Source of the DNA: an uncultured Prevotellaceae bacterium
Lineage (GTDB): Bacteria > Bacteroidota > Bacteroidia > Bacteroidales > Bacteroidaceae
NCBI GenBank assembly: GCA_946541745.1
Contig: CAMNJY010000008.1
Span: 1-33,454, forward strand
Length of the DNA: 33,454 nt
Direction: 5' to 3'
Both the position numbers and the translations under genes were made by a program. The notes beneath the pieces are model-generated. The model ran no database searches. It saw nothing but the letters and a program-made list of their open reading frames with translations, and was not told the origin of the DNA. Below are positions 1-7,094 of the stretch, piece after piece (position 1 is the first letter of the stretch; the number at the start of each line of letters is the position of its first letter).

Positions 1-156
1 CCCTTCGAGGTTGAGCCCGCTCCCGCCCCTGAGCCTGCCGAGGAGGCGGAGCCGGTCCGAGCATCCGTGTCCGAAGCACCGCAGAGTCCCACCACCCTCC
101 TCGACAAGCTAAAAGTCTATCTCCTCAATCTGGTGAAAGACGATGACGACTTCTGA
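1..156 (+). CDS. C-terminal fragment of an unidentified protein
   Basis: The frame starting at base 1 is open until TGA at 154-156 and gives the last 51 residues of a gene that starts outside the window. The piece is rich in Pro, Ala and Glu (PAPAPEPAEEAEPV), then has a short amphipathic stretch (LLDKLKVYLLNLV) and an acidic end (KDDDDF). A proline/acid linker followed by a terminal amphipathic helix resembles membrane-targeting tails such as that of FtsA, but no ftsZ follows and I cannot identify the family. Codon use is GC-rich like the neighbours. Confidence 0.55.
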   Translation, partial: PFEVEPAPAPEPAEEAEPVRASVSEAPQSPTTLLDKLKVYLLNLVKDDDDF

Positions 157-222
157 AACGACCAAATGGTAGCGTCGTTGTTATTTCACGGTCATTCTGC
201 GTTAATCTTCGAAAATTGCTTC

Positions 223-250
223 TTTGTTACAGTCTTTTTTCGTAACTTTG
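223..250 (+). promoter_or_regulatory. Bacteroidetes-type promoter for the nitroreductase gene
   Basis: A TAACTTTG box at 243-250 matches the -7 consensus TAnnTTTG of the primary sigma factor in Bacteroidetes. A TTTG at 223-226 can serve as the -33 element; the 16-base spacer is a little short against the usual 19-21. The region is AT-rich against GC-rich coding DNA, and the start codon lies 20 bases downstream of the box. The box is seen directly; its function is inferred. Confidence 0.6.
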
Positions 251-269
251 TGCGCAAAAACGAATATAT

Positions 270-1010
270 ATGAAAAACCTGCTTAACCGCCGCACCATCC
301 GCCGCTACACGGACCAGCCCGTCAGCGACGAACTGCTGAACCGCCTCCTGACCGAGGCCGCCCGCACGCAGACCATGGGCAACCTGCAACTCTACTCCGT
401 CGTCGTCACCCGCTCGGCCGACATGAAGGCCCGCCTCGCCCCCGCCCACTTCAACCAGCCCATGGTGACCGGGGCGCCGGTGGTGCTCACTGTCTGCGCC
501 GACTTCAACCGCACCACCCGCTGGTGTCAGGAGCGGCAGGCCGCCCCGGGCTACGACAACCCGCTGTCGTTCATCAACGCCGCTACCGACGCCCTGCTCT
601 ACACGCAGACGCTCTGCAACCTCATGGACGAGGAGGGCCTGGGCTACTGCTACCTCGGCACCACCGTCTACCAGCCCCAGCTCATCATCGACACGCTGCA
701 GCTGCCCCGCCTCACCTTCCCCGTGGCCACGCTCACCGTGGGATGGCCTGCCGAGCAGCCTCCGCTCTCTGACCGTCTGTCCGCCGAGAGCTTTGTCCAT
801 CAGGAGTCCTATCACGACTATACGCCGGAGGCTATCGACCACTACTACGCCGAGAAGGAACAACTGCCAGAAAACCGCCATTTCGTAGAAGAAAACGGCA
901 AACAGACCCTGGCCCAGGTGTTCACCGACATACGCTACACCCGCCGCGACAACGAGGCCCTCTCCGCCACCCTCCTCCAGGCTATCGCCCGTCAGGGGTT
1001 CGCCAAGTAG
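270..1010 (+). CDS. NADPH-dependent FMN nitroreductase (NfsA/FRP-like)
   Basis: The product is a 246-residue flavin oxidoreductase of the nitroreductase superfamily, expected to be a cytoplasmic FMN homodimer that reduces quinones, nitro compounds or flavins with NADPH. The N-terminus has the FMN phosphate-binding signature RRTIRRYTDQPV (about residues 8-19), followed by TMGNLQLYSVVV, the usual GNLQ-type FMN contact. The middle has GLGYCYLGTT, and the C-terminal tail (TDIRYTRRDNEALS...QGF) is typical of the NfsA/FRP subgroup, whose proteins are about 240-250 residues, so the gene looks intact. It stops with TAG, the only amber terminator among intact genes here. It appears monocistronic, with its own promoter upstream and a long repeat-rich gap downstream. 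The physiological substrate cannot be told from sequence. Confidence 0.9.
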   Translation: MKNLLNRRTIRRYTDQPVSDELLNRLLTEAARTQTMGNLQLYSVVVTRSADMKARLAPAHFNQPMVTGAPVVLTVCADFNRTTRWCQERQAAPGYDNPLSFINAATDALLYTQTLCNLMDEEGLGYCYLGTTVYQPQLIIDTLQLPRLTFPVATLTVGWPAEQPPLSDRLSAESFVHQESYHDYTPEAIDHYYAEKEQLPENRHFVEENGKQTLAQVFTDIRYTRRDNEALSATLLQAIARQGFAK

Positions 1011-1101
1011 CCACTTCCCTGTCTATCCATCAAAAAGGCCAAAACCCTGCTATACCGGCTATAGTTGGATGTAACCCTCTTGATGTCAGCAGATTACCCT
1101 A

Positions 1102-1127
1102 TAGCATAGTTTCCGGAAACTATGCTA
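1102..1127. repeat. Perfect 26-base palindrome (TAGCATAGTTTCC arms)
   Basis: TAGCATAGTTTCC at 1102-1114 is followed without spacer by its exact reverse complement at 1115-1127. Related copies lie at 1451-1480 and 1528-1540, and truncated versions at about 1137 and 1433-1439. It may be a dispersed repeat (REP/MITE-like), a transcription terminator for the nitroreductase, or a binding site for a dimeric protein. There is no U-tract, which argues against a classic terminator. Confidence 0.8.
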
Positions 1128-1183
1128 CAACCATGCTATAAACTGTGCAATAGCCCCAGGGAGGTTTGGGGGTGGGGTTTCTA

Positions 1184-1250
1184 TTTTGCGCTGGCCCGCA
1201 AGGCGTTTTGCGCCGGCCCGCAAAGTGTTTTGCGCCTACGCGCAAGGCTG
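1184..1250. repeat. Three tandem ~22-base repeats with internal dyads
   Basis: Three head-to-tail units start at 1184, 1206 and 1228, each opening with TTTTGCGC and containing GCAA after a short spacer, so that each unit can form a small TTGCG/CGCAA-type hairpin. Units one and two differ at only a few positions; the third is more divergent and one base longer. Function unknown; repeats of this kind look like dispersed non-coding elements rather than coding DNA. Confidence 0.75.
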
Positions 1251-1450
1251 CAACCATATAGCTTTTTCCCCTCAAACCAGCCTCGCTGTGCCGTCACACC
1301 ACACCGTCTGCCACGCCAACCAACACCGTCTGGCCGACAACAGGCAAGCGGTGTCTCTGTCGGCGGCGGCTGCAAGCGATAAAACCAATGTACCTTTTCG
1401 AGGGCAATCATCCTACAAATCCCCGACTATAGCATAGTTCATAGCATGGT

Positions 1451-1480
1451 TATAGCATAGTTTCCGAAAACTATGCTATA
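1451..1480. repeat. TATAGCATAGTTT inverted repeat, second copy
   Basis: A 13-base arm (1451-1463) and its exact complement (1468-1480) surround a 4-base loop CCGA. The arms belong to the same family as the palindrome at 1102-1127. A degenerate direct copy precedes it at about 1432-1450. Confidence 0.75.
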
Positions 1481-1527
1481 AGCCAACCAGCTTATCAACA
1501 ATCAATTATAGCCAACTATAGCACTCA

Positions 1528-1540
1528 TAGCATAGTTTCC
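1528..1540. repeat. Half-site copy of the TAGCATAGTTTCC repeat
   Basis: An exact 13-base copy of one palindrome arm lies just before the AT-rich leader of the downstream operon, without its complement. Such half sites fit a degenerate repeat family or an operator half site. Confidence 0.6.
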
Positions 1541-1631
1541 AGTTTTATTTGTTCGTATGGAAAATAATAATCCATAACAATAATTAAAATTGTGTTAATT
1601 TTACTCAATGTTATGTAAATAATTATATAAG

Positions 1632-1666
1632 ATTGTACACATCTACAAAAAAATTATATATATTTG
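1632..1666 (+). promoter_or_regulatory. Candidate promoter of the fimbrial/giant-protein operon
   Basis: TATATTTG at 1659-1666 fits the -7 box TAnnTTTG, with ATTG at 1632-1635 as a possible -33 element (23-base spacer, slightly long). It lies in the AT-rich island directly upstream of the first gene, leaving a leader of about 90 bases. No other good -7 box precedes the operon. Confidence 0.45.
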
Positions 1667-1763
1667 TATTTTCAATGGGTTAATAAATGTTTCGTGCTGA
1701 TAAAATTTTACAACAGCGCAATACTCGTAAGAGGAACATAACAATCAACTATAATAACCAATT

Positions 1764-3308
1764 ATGGATAAAAGGGGAATGTATGTAATGGCTGTAGGCG
1801 TAGCCGCGGTGATGCTGACATCGCGACTGCAGGCTACCGTCATACCCTCACCGGTATTCGTTCCCGACACCACCTTCTACCACCAGTACCCCTACATACG
1901 TTTTGTGGAAAAGGGCGACACCATCGCCATCAGCGATGAGGCTTTCTACGACCAGTCTGCCCGGCTGCCCTTCGCCGTCAACCAGTACCGGCCCAACATC
2001 AACGACCCGCTGTTGCGCGAACTGAACGACAGGGTGCTGCCGCGCATCAATGCCGACAGCCTCGAGCTGGCCTACATCATCATCAGGGGCGCGGCATCGC
2101 CCGAAGGGCACTACCTCAACAACAAGACGCTGGGATAGAAGCGCGCCCAGGCCCTTATCAGTTTCCTGCGCCAGCGCATGCTCTTCAACGCGGCCGAGCG
2201 CGACCTCAGCCTCGACACAGAGCCCGAGGACTACCGCACGCTGGCACTCATGATGCTGCGCAACGGCGACCACGACTACCCGCTGGTGCAGCAGCTCTGC
2301 GACCAACACCTGCCCACAGGCGACTACGCCAATCTCAAGCTGTCGCTGCAGTCGGCCGGCGGGGGGGCCCTCTGGCGCCGCCTGCTGCGCGACTATTTCC
2401 CCGCCCTGCGCACGGCCCGCATCATGCTCTTCTTCCGCCGCGCCACCCCACCCCGCCCCGAGACGGTCCCGATGACTCACCTCAGGCCCATCGCCCCCCT
2501 CCCCCGCGTTGCCCCTGCCGACACCGCCGCCGTAGGTTGGCTATGCAGCGGCGTCGCCATAGGTCCGCTATGCAGCGGCGTCGCCGCTGCCACTGCCTCC
2601 GTCGCTACTGCCGCTCCCCGCCGCGAGATGCTCTCCGTGAAGACCAACCTGCTGATGGACTTCGCCTACATGCCCGGCTACAACCGCTGGTGTCCCATGC
2701 CCAACATCGCCATAGAGTACTACCCCAAGCGGGGCCATATAACCTACGGCGCCTCCTTCGACATGCCGTGGTGGCAGGACTACGACGCCCACAAGTATTT
2801 CCAGGTGCGCAACTACCAGGTGGAGACCCGCTACTACCTGAGGGCCAACGGGTCCGGCCCCCCCTACAAGGCCCCCGCCTACGCCGGTTTCTACCTGCAG
2901 GCCTACGCCCACGGCGGCCTCTTCGGCATCTGCTTCGACGCCAACCGCGGATGGGTGGGCGAAGGCTTCGGTGCGGGCCTCGGCGCGGGCTATGCCGTGC
3001 CCCTGTCTAAGAACGGCCACTGGCGCATGGAGCTGGGCCTGCAGGCCGGCTTCTTCCACTGCAAGTACGACCCCTACCAGTACGAGAACCCTGTCAATCC
3101 CGCCTACCGCGACCACCTCTATTACTACAAGTGGACGCAGAAGCCCGCCCTCTTCAAGAAGCGGCAGTACCGCTGGAACTGGCTCGGCCCCACCCGCATC
3201 GGCATCACCCTGAGCTACGACCTGCTCTACCGCCGTCAGCAGAAGCGCGGCGCCAGTTTCATCGGCCATGAGCCTTATGAGCCCCAGGAAAGGAGGACCG
3301 CCCCATGA
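1764..3308 (+). pseudogene. DUF3575-type outer-membrane protein gene interrupted by an in-frame TAG
   Basis: One reading frame spans the locus but is cut by TAG at 2136-2138. The first part (124 residues) has a signal peptide and the start of an OmpA-like region (YIIIRGAASPEG). After the amber codon the same frame resumes with KRAQALISFLRQ, exactly what should follow the SPEG motif, so the two halves are one gene of about 514 residues. The C-terminal part, from about residue 288 (MLSVKTNLLMDFAYMPGYN), looks like the DUF3575 family: Tyr-rich, beta-barrel-like, ending NWLGPTRIGITLSYDLLYRR. Such proteins head fimbrial cassettes in Bacteroidales. The stop overlaps the next gene's start (ATGA), implying the 3' half was selected for translation. 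ATG at 2178 could restart a 376-residue product without a signal peptide. Nonsense mutation, sequencing error or suppression are all possible. Confidence 0.75.
2529..2582 (+). repeat. 27-base tandem duplication inside the DUF3575-type gene
   Basis: Two adjacent 27-base units (2529-2555 and 2556-2582) differ at only three positions and share CTATGCAGCGGCGTC. They encode an imperfect 9-residue repeat (LCSGVA core) in the low-complexity Ala/Val/Pro linker between the OmpA-like part and the C-terminal domain. The unit keeps frame, so copy-number change would only alter linker length. Confidence 0.8.
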
Positions 3309-4489
3309 CACGCCAAGCCCAATCCCCCCGCTTGTCGGCTGTGCTGCGGCGTTGCCGCAGCCTCCTCCTCGTCGCCACTCTCCCCCTGGCGCTCACCGCC
3401 TCCTGCAGCCCCGAGCCGCCGCTCCACCTCTACGACGCCCAGGAGGTGACGATGCACCTGCCCATCGTAGACCTCAGCCTCGACGTCTACTGGGACTATG
3501 ACGACCCCTACGACTGGCACGACGAGTGGTACTACGGATGGGACGACGAGGACCGCCGCCTCTTCGGCGAGCAGGGCTACGTCATGCCCACCACCTTCTG
3601 CCTCAGGCGCTACTACACCGGCAGCGCGCCCCGCGCCCCCCACACCGGCGTCGTCAGCAACACCGTCAAGGGCAACTACTTCCAAGAGCGCTACGACTGG
3701 GGGTTCTGGGATCTCCTTGTGTGGAACGACATACAGACCCTCGACGGCGTGCAAAGCCTCGTCTTCAACGAGCAGGCGTCGCTCGACAGCGTCACCGCCT
3801 ACACCAACCAGAGCATGCGGCCCGCACGCTACCATGCCCCGCGCTACACCCAGGCCTTCTACGAGCCGGAGCCCCTCTTCACGGCCTATGAGCAGGCCAT
3901 AGAAATCAATGCCGACCTGCGGGGCTTCACCTACGACCCGCAGCGCCAGGCCTACGTCAGGACCCTCTACATGATGCTGCGCCCCGTCACCTACATCTAC
4001 CTCACACAGGTCATCATCCACAACAACCGGGGCCGCGTGGCCGGCATCGACGGCGCCGCCGACCTCTCAGGGCTGGCGCGCACCACCAACCTCAACACCG
4101 GCCAGGCGGGCACCGACGCCATCACCGTCTACTACAACGCCCGGCTGAAGCCCAACTGCCGCATGAACGACGAGCGCGTCGACATCATCGGCGGACGGCT
4201 CATGACCTTCGGCATCTGCAACCACCGCGCCAACGACATCAGCCGGGCCAGCGAGGTGCGCGACGAATACCGGCACTACATGGATGTCAACATGCAGTTC
4301 AACAACGGCATGGACTCCACCTTCGTCTTCGACGTCACCGACCAGGTGCGCCGGCGATACAAGGGCGGCATCATCACCGTCGAGCTCAACATGGACACCA
4401 TCCCCGTACCCCAGCGTTCCGGCGGCTCAGGCTTCGACGCCGTGGTCAAGGACTATGAGGACGGGGGCACCCACGAATTTGAAATGTAA
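3305..4489 (+). CDS. DUF5119-type surface lipoprotein of the fimbrial cassette
   Basis: The product has 394 residues with a long Arg-rich n-region, a hydrophobic stretch and a lipobox LTASC, lipidation at Cys34. The mature part starts with MHLPIVDLSLDVYWDYDD, which I associate with the DUF5119 family, found next to DUF3575 and fimbrillin genes in Bacteroides and Prevotella; this is from memory and was not searched. The fold appears to have two beta-sandwich-like parts: YVRTLYMMLRPVTYIYLTQVIIHNN (read in pieces at about residues 219-243) and a C-terminal DSTFVFDVTDQVRRRYKGG segment, resembling Mfa2/FimB-like anchor proteins. Its start overlaps the upstream stop by four bases, suggesting translational coupling. 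A likely job is anchoring or assembly of the fibre at the outer membrane. Confidence 0.7.
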   Translation: MTRQAQSPRLSAVLRRCRSLLLVATLPLALTASCSPEPPLHLYDAQEVTMHLPIVDLSLDVYWDYDDPYDWHDEWYYGWDDEDRRLFGEQGYVMPTTFCLRRYYTGSAPRAPHTGVVSNTVKGNYFQERYDWGFWDLLVWNDIQTLDGVQSLVFNEQASLDSVTAYTNQSMRPARYHAPRYTQAFYEPEPLFTAYEQAIEINADLRGFTYDPQRQAYVRTLYMMLRPVTYIYLTQVIIHNNRGRVAGIDGAADLSGLARTTNLNTGQAGTDAITVYYNARLKPNCRMNDERVDIIGGRLMTFGICNHRANDISRASEVRDEYRHYMDVNMQFNNGMDSTFVFDVTDQVRRRYKGGIITVELNMDTIPVPQRSGGSGFDAVVKDYEDGGTHEFEM

Positions 4490-4537
4490 CATCAGAATAC
4501 AGGAAACATTATTAACTCTCTAATTTTTTAAAGCATT

Positions 4538-6982
4538 ATGAAAACGAAGCATTACATTTACGCAGCCTTGGCAATCACGGCATTGGCCAGCTGCTCCAGC
4601 GATGACTTCATCGCTGAGGCCCCGCCCGTTGAGACGACGGACACCATGGCCCCCATCATGTTCAGTTCGCTGAAGAACAACTTCACCCGCGCCGACCTCA
4701 CGGGCAAGGAGGCTGCCGAGAAACTCGGCAACAAGTTCGTGGTCAGCGGTTACAAAGGCTCAAAAACTGCTTGGGAAGACGGCAAAAGTAGCCTCGTGTT
4801 CGACAACTACCTCGTAGAGTACGCCGAGAACACCGCCAACACCACCGAGTCGAACTCCGCTAACTGGGAGTACGTGGGCAAAGCACCTATCCAGCACGCC
4901 ACTGACAACGGCATCGTCGCCCAGACCATCAAGTACTGGGACTACTCGCAGCCGCAGTATGACTTTATTGCATGGGCTATGGGTACCTACGATGACAACG
5001 GTACCAAAAAAACTGTTACGCCTATCTACTCAGGCACACCTGAGTCTGGCAAAGTGCTTGTTTCTGAAATTGACACAAAGAGCGCAACAGGAGCGTCTGG
5101 TGCAGCCTACACATTCCAAGGGTCAGCTATTGACTTAGCCAACTGCTACATCTCTGACCTTGTAACAGTGGCGAAAGATGACTACCAGAAACCCGTCACA
5201 CTCAAATTCCGCCAGCTCGGCTCAAAGGTGCGTATGGGTATCTACGAGACGGTGCCCGGCTACTCCGTTAAGGATGTGCAATTCTATGCAGAGGCTGACA
5301 AGGCTCTTCCTACAGAATCGACAAAGCCTGTTCTTTTCACAACTACCGCCGGAGCGATTTACAATGAGGGTACATACACCATCTATTTCCCCACGGTTGA
5401 CACTCCCGCCGATGCTGACAACAACCAGGCCCACATCAAGTTCGATGGTAAAATCGGAGGCGTAGATAAAGATCAGAAAACGACCGTTGATTTTGGAGGG
5501 CTTAACTACACCATCGCCGAGAAGGGTGAGAAGACCGAAGGCAACGTGTTCCTCGGACGCACCTCTAACACCGCCTCTATGGCAGGACAGGCCCAAGGCA
5601 ACTACTACACCCAGTATCTGCCCAACGAGAGCGGTACCAACCTGAACCTCCGTGTGAACTACACGCTTGAGAGCATTGACGGCTCGGGCGAGACCATCAC
5701 CGTCAAGGGAGCCACCGCCCAGGTGCCCAGCATCTACACGCAGTGGAAGGCCGGCTACGCCTACACCTACCTCTTCAAAATCAGCGACAAGACCAACGGC
5801 TACACCGGTGTCTACGACCCCACCAAGCCCGATGACACCAGTGTCAACAGCGACCCCGCAGGCCTCTATCCCATCACCTTCGACGCCGTAGTAGTGAACG
5901 ACGAAGACAATGACAACACGCAGGAGACCATCACCCTTGTGTCAACACCCAGCATCACTACCTACCAGAAAGGCTCGAACGTGGTTAACAACAATGAGTA
6001 TATTGCTTCTACTGGTGATATCTACGTAACTGTAAACGACGGTAACACCGGCAATACACCCGACCTTGCCAACGGCAAACTGGTGAAATTCCAACCATCA
6101 GGCAATGGAATGGTAGCACTCTATCAAGTGGCAGAAGGAACAACCGAAGCACTTGTAAACGATGCGCTCCAAATTCGCGATGACGACACGAAGAATGGCA
6201 ATGTTGTTGGACGGAATGGATTGGAATTGGTGAAAACCGACAGTAAACCTGACAAGTTGACTTTAACAGACAAGGTTGAATACGGCGTTGACGGCAACGT
6301 TATCACCGTGGAAACAAATCAGGCTGCCAAGTTCACTCCACAGGCAGGTAAAACATACGCTTTTGTTTACTTCAAGACTATCAAGACAACCGCAAACGAC
6401 AAAGACATCTATCAGGCTCTTGCCTTTAACGAGTTCGCCACTGGTCAGACCAAGTACCGCTACGACTACAAGACTCCCGCCGCCACCGATGCTCAGAAGG
6501 GCGTGAAGTATTTCGCTTTGAATGGAGGAGTCTACACCATGCAGACCCCGTTCATCGGCCAGGGTGTTGGCAACCTGTACCTTGACGAACACGGCACCAC
6601 CATCGCCTCCGGCTATGCTAAAACGGGTACTACGTATTACTATACTACCGACAACGGTATGACCTACAAGGCTGCTAACAACATTGCCTACGCAGCCTTC
6701 GCTGATACCGAACTCTATACGTTCGACGGCACAAACTATACAGGCAAGACGGATACCACCCCTGTCAACGGCACCGCCTACTACCAGAAGACCACAGATG
6801 GTGAGGTTGAAGTCTACACCTACTGCGTCATCCTGCCCCAGCAGACCACCGACTGGTACGAGCTTGACACTACCAACTACGTCGAAGCCACCGAGACCGA
6901 AGCTGTGAATGGCCAGACCTACTTCGACAAATACACTAAGAACGACGGCGTGTACTACACCAAGATCATCAAGGTGCAGTAA
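4538..6982 (+). CDS. Large fimbrillin family lipoprotein (Mfa-like), probable main fibre subunit
   Basis: The 814-residue product has a lipoprotein signal (ALASC, Cys19) and a conserved FTRADL at Arg51. The first ~330 residues are fimbrillin-like: NWEYVGKAPIQ, QTIKYWDYSQPQYDFIAWA, VTLKFRQLGSKVRMGIYE and a WKAGYAYTYLFKI strand ending the second sandwich domain. Ordinary fimbrillins have 300-500 residues, so this one carries an extra ~400-residue tail. The end of that tail (from about 6479) consists of four degenerate repeats with a G-x-x-YF/YY core (KGVKYFALNG, KTGTTYYYTT, VNGTAYYQKT, VNGQTYFDKY). Stretches at about 4990-5560 and 5960-6420 use visibly more A/T-rich codons than neighbours, suggesting a recombined or diversifying region. 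A 48-base AT-rich gap precedes the ATG. Confidence 0.85.
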   Translation: MKTKHYIYAALAITALASCSSDDFIAEAPPVETTDTMAPIMFSSLKNNFTRADLTGKEAAEKLGNKFVVSGYKGSKTAWEDGKSSLVFDNYLVEYAENTANTTESNSANWEYVGKAPIQHATDNGIVAQTIKYWDYSQPQYDFIAWAMGTYDDNGTKKTVTPIYSGTPESGKVLVSEIDTKSATGASGAAYTFQGSAIDLANCYISDLVTVAKDDYQKPVTLKFRQLGSKVRMGIYETVPGYSVKDVQFYAEADKALPTESTKPVLFTTTAGAIYNEGTYTIYFPTVDTPADADNNQAHIKFDGKIGGVDKDQKTTVDFGGLNYTIAEKGEKTEGNVFLGRTSNTASMAGQAQGNYYTQYLPNESGTNLNLRVNYTLESIDGSGETITVKGATAQVPSIYTQWKAGYAYTYLFKISDKTNGYTGVYDPTKPDDTSVNSDPAGLYPITFDAVVVNDEDNDNTQETITLVSTPSITTYQKGSNVVNNNEYIASTGDIYVTVNDGNTGNTPDLANGKLVKFQPSGNGMVALYQVAEGTTEALVNDALQIRDDDTKNGNVVGRNGLELVKTDSKPDKLTLTDKVEYGVDGNVITVETNQAAKFTPQAGKTYAFVYFKTIKTTANDKDIYQALAFNEFATGQTKYRYDYKTPAATDAQKGVKYFALNGGVYTMQTPFIGQGVGNLYLDEHGTTIASGYAKTGTTYYYTTDNGMTYKAANNIAYAAFADTELYTFDGTNYTGKTDTTPVNGTAYYQKTTDGEVEVYTYCVILPQQTTDWYELDTTNYVEATETEAVNGQTYFDKYTKNDGVYYTKIIKVQ

Positions 6983-7032
6983 GCCCGCTGACCACAAAAG
7001 CTCGCTGGGGTTCGACTCCCCGGCGGGCTACA
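6982..7032 (+). other. tRNA-like hairpin: acceptor stem plus T-arm, no D or anticodon arm
   Basis: AGCCCGC (6982-6988, sharing one base with the upstream stop codon) pairs perfectly with GCGGGCT (7023-7029). Directly before the latter sits a 5-bp T-stem (7006-7010 with 7018-7022; one T-G wobble) closing the canonical 7-base T-loop TTCGACT. After it come A and CA, like a discriminator and partial CCA. Only 17 bases (6989-7005) separate acceptor and T-arm, against about 41 in a full tRNA, so it cannot be a standard tRNA. It could be a tRNA remnant or attachment scar, a processing signal in the operon mRNA, or a hairpin resembling one by chance. Confidence 0.5.
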
Positions 7033-7094
7033 AACCAAAATATAAAGGTACGCGCAAAGAGGCCGGGCCTCGCGTGCCGGAAAAGAAAAACAGA

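Larger units (their letters stand above)
1011..1763. other. Repeat-rich intergenic region upstream of the fimbrial operon
   Basis: These roughly 750 bases hold no convincing gene; the short open frames within have no recognisable protein character. The left two thirds carry a cluster of TAGCATAGTTT palindromes, a three-unit tandem repeat and a G-rich run (about 1155-1179). The last 220 bases are strikingly AT-rich and contain the likely promoter and leader of the downstream operon. A 13-base sequence beginning ACAATCAA occurs at 1498-1510 and again, with one mismatch, at 1741-1753 just before the start codon. A small inverted repeat (CTATA/TATAG, 1050-1064) lies shortly after the nitroreductase stop. 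Confidence 0.7.

Noticed and set aside
1155-1179. G-quadruplex candidate in the G-rich run
   Set aside because: Only some of the G-tracts reach three bases and the spacing does not fit a strict four-tract motif; it resembles the C/G-rich repeats seen elsewhere in the window.
1122-1437. Short open frames in the repeat region before the fimbrial operon
   Set aside because: They are low-complexity, overlap one another in several frames and coincide with the tandem repeats and palindromes.
2136-2138. Genetic-code change with TAG read as an amino acid
   Set aside because: The nitroreductase ends in TAG at the right family length, and one in-frame TAG is better explained by mutation. No suppressor tRNA is in the window.
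6982-7032. Functional tRNA gene
   Set aside because: There is no room for D and anticodon arms; only acceptor and T-arm are present.
6909-7094. Upstream extension of the second fimbrillin-like frame, overlapping the first fimbrillin gene
   Set aside because: It reads through the tRNA-like hairpin and gives non-protein-like sequence; the lipoprotein signal only makes sense from ATG at 7095 or 7173.
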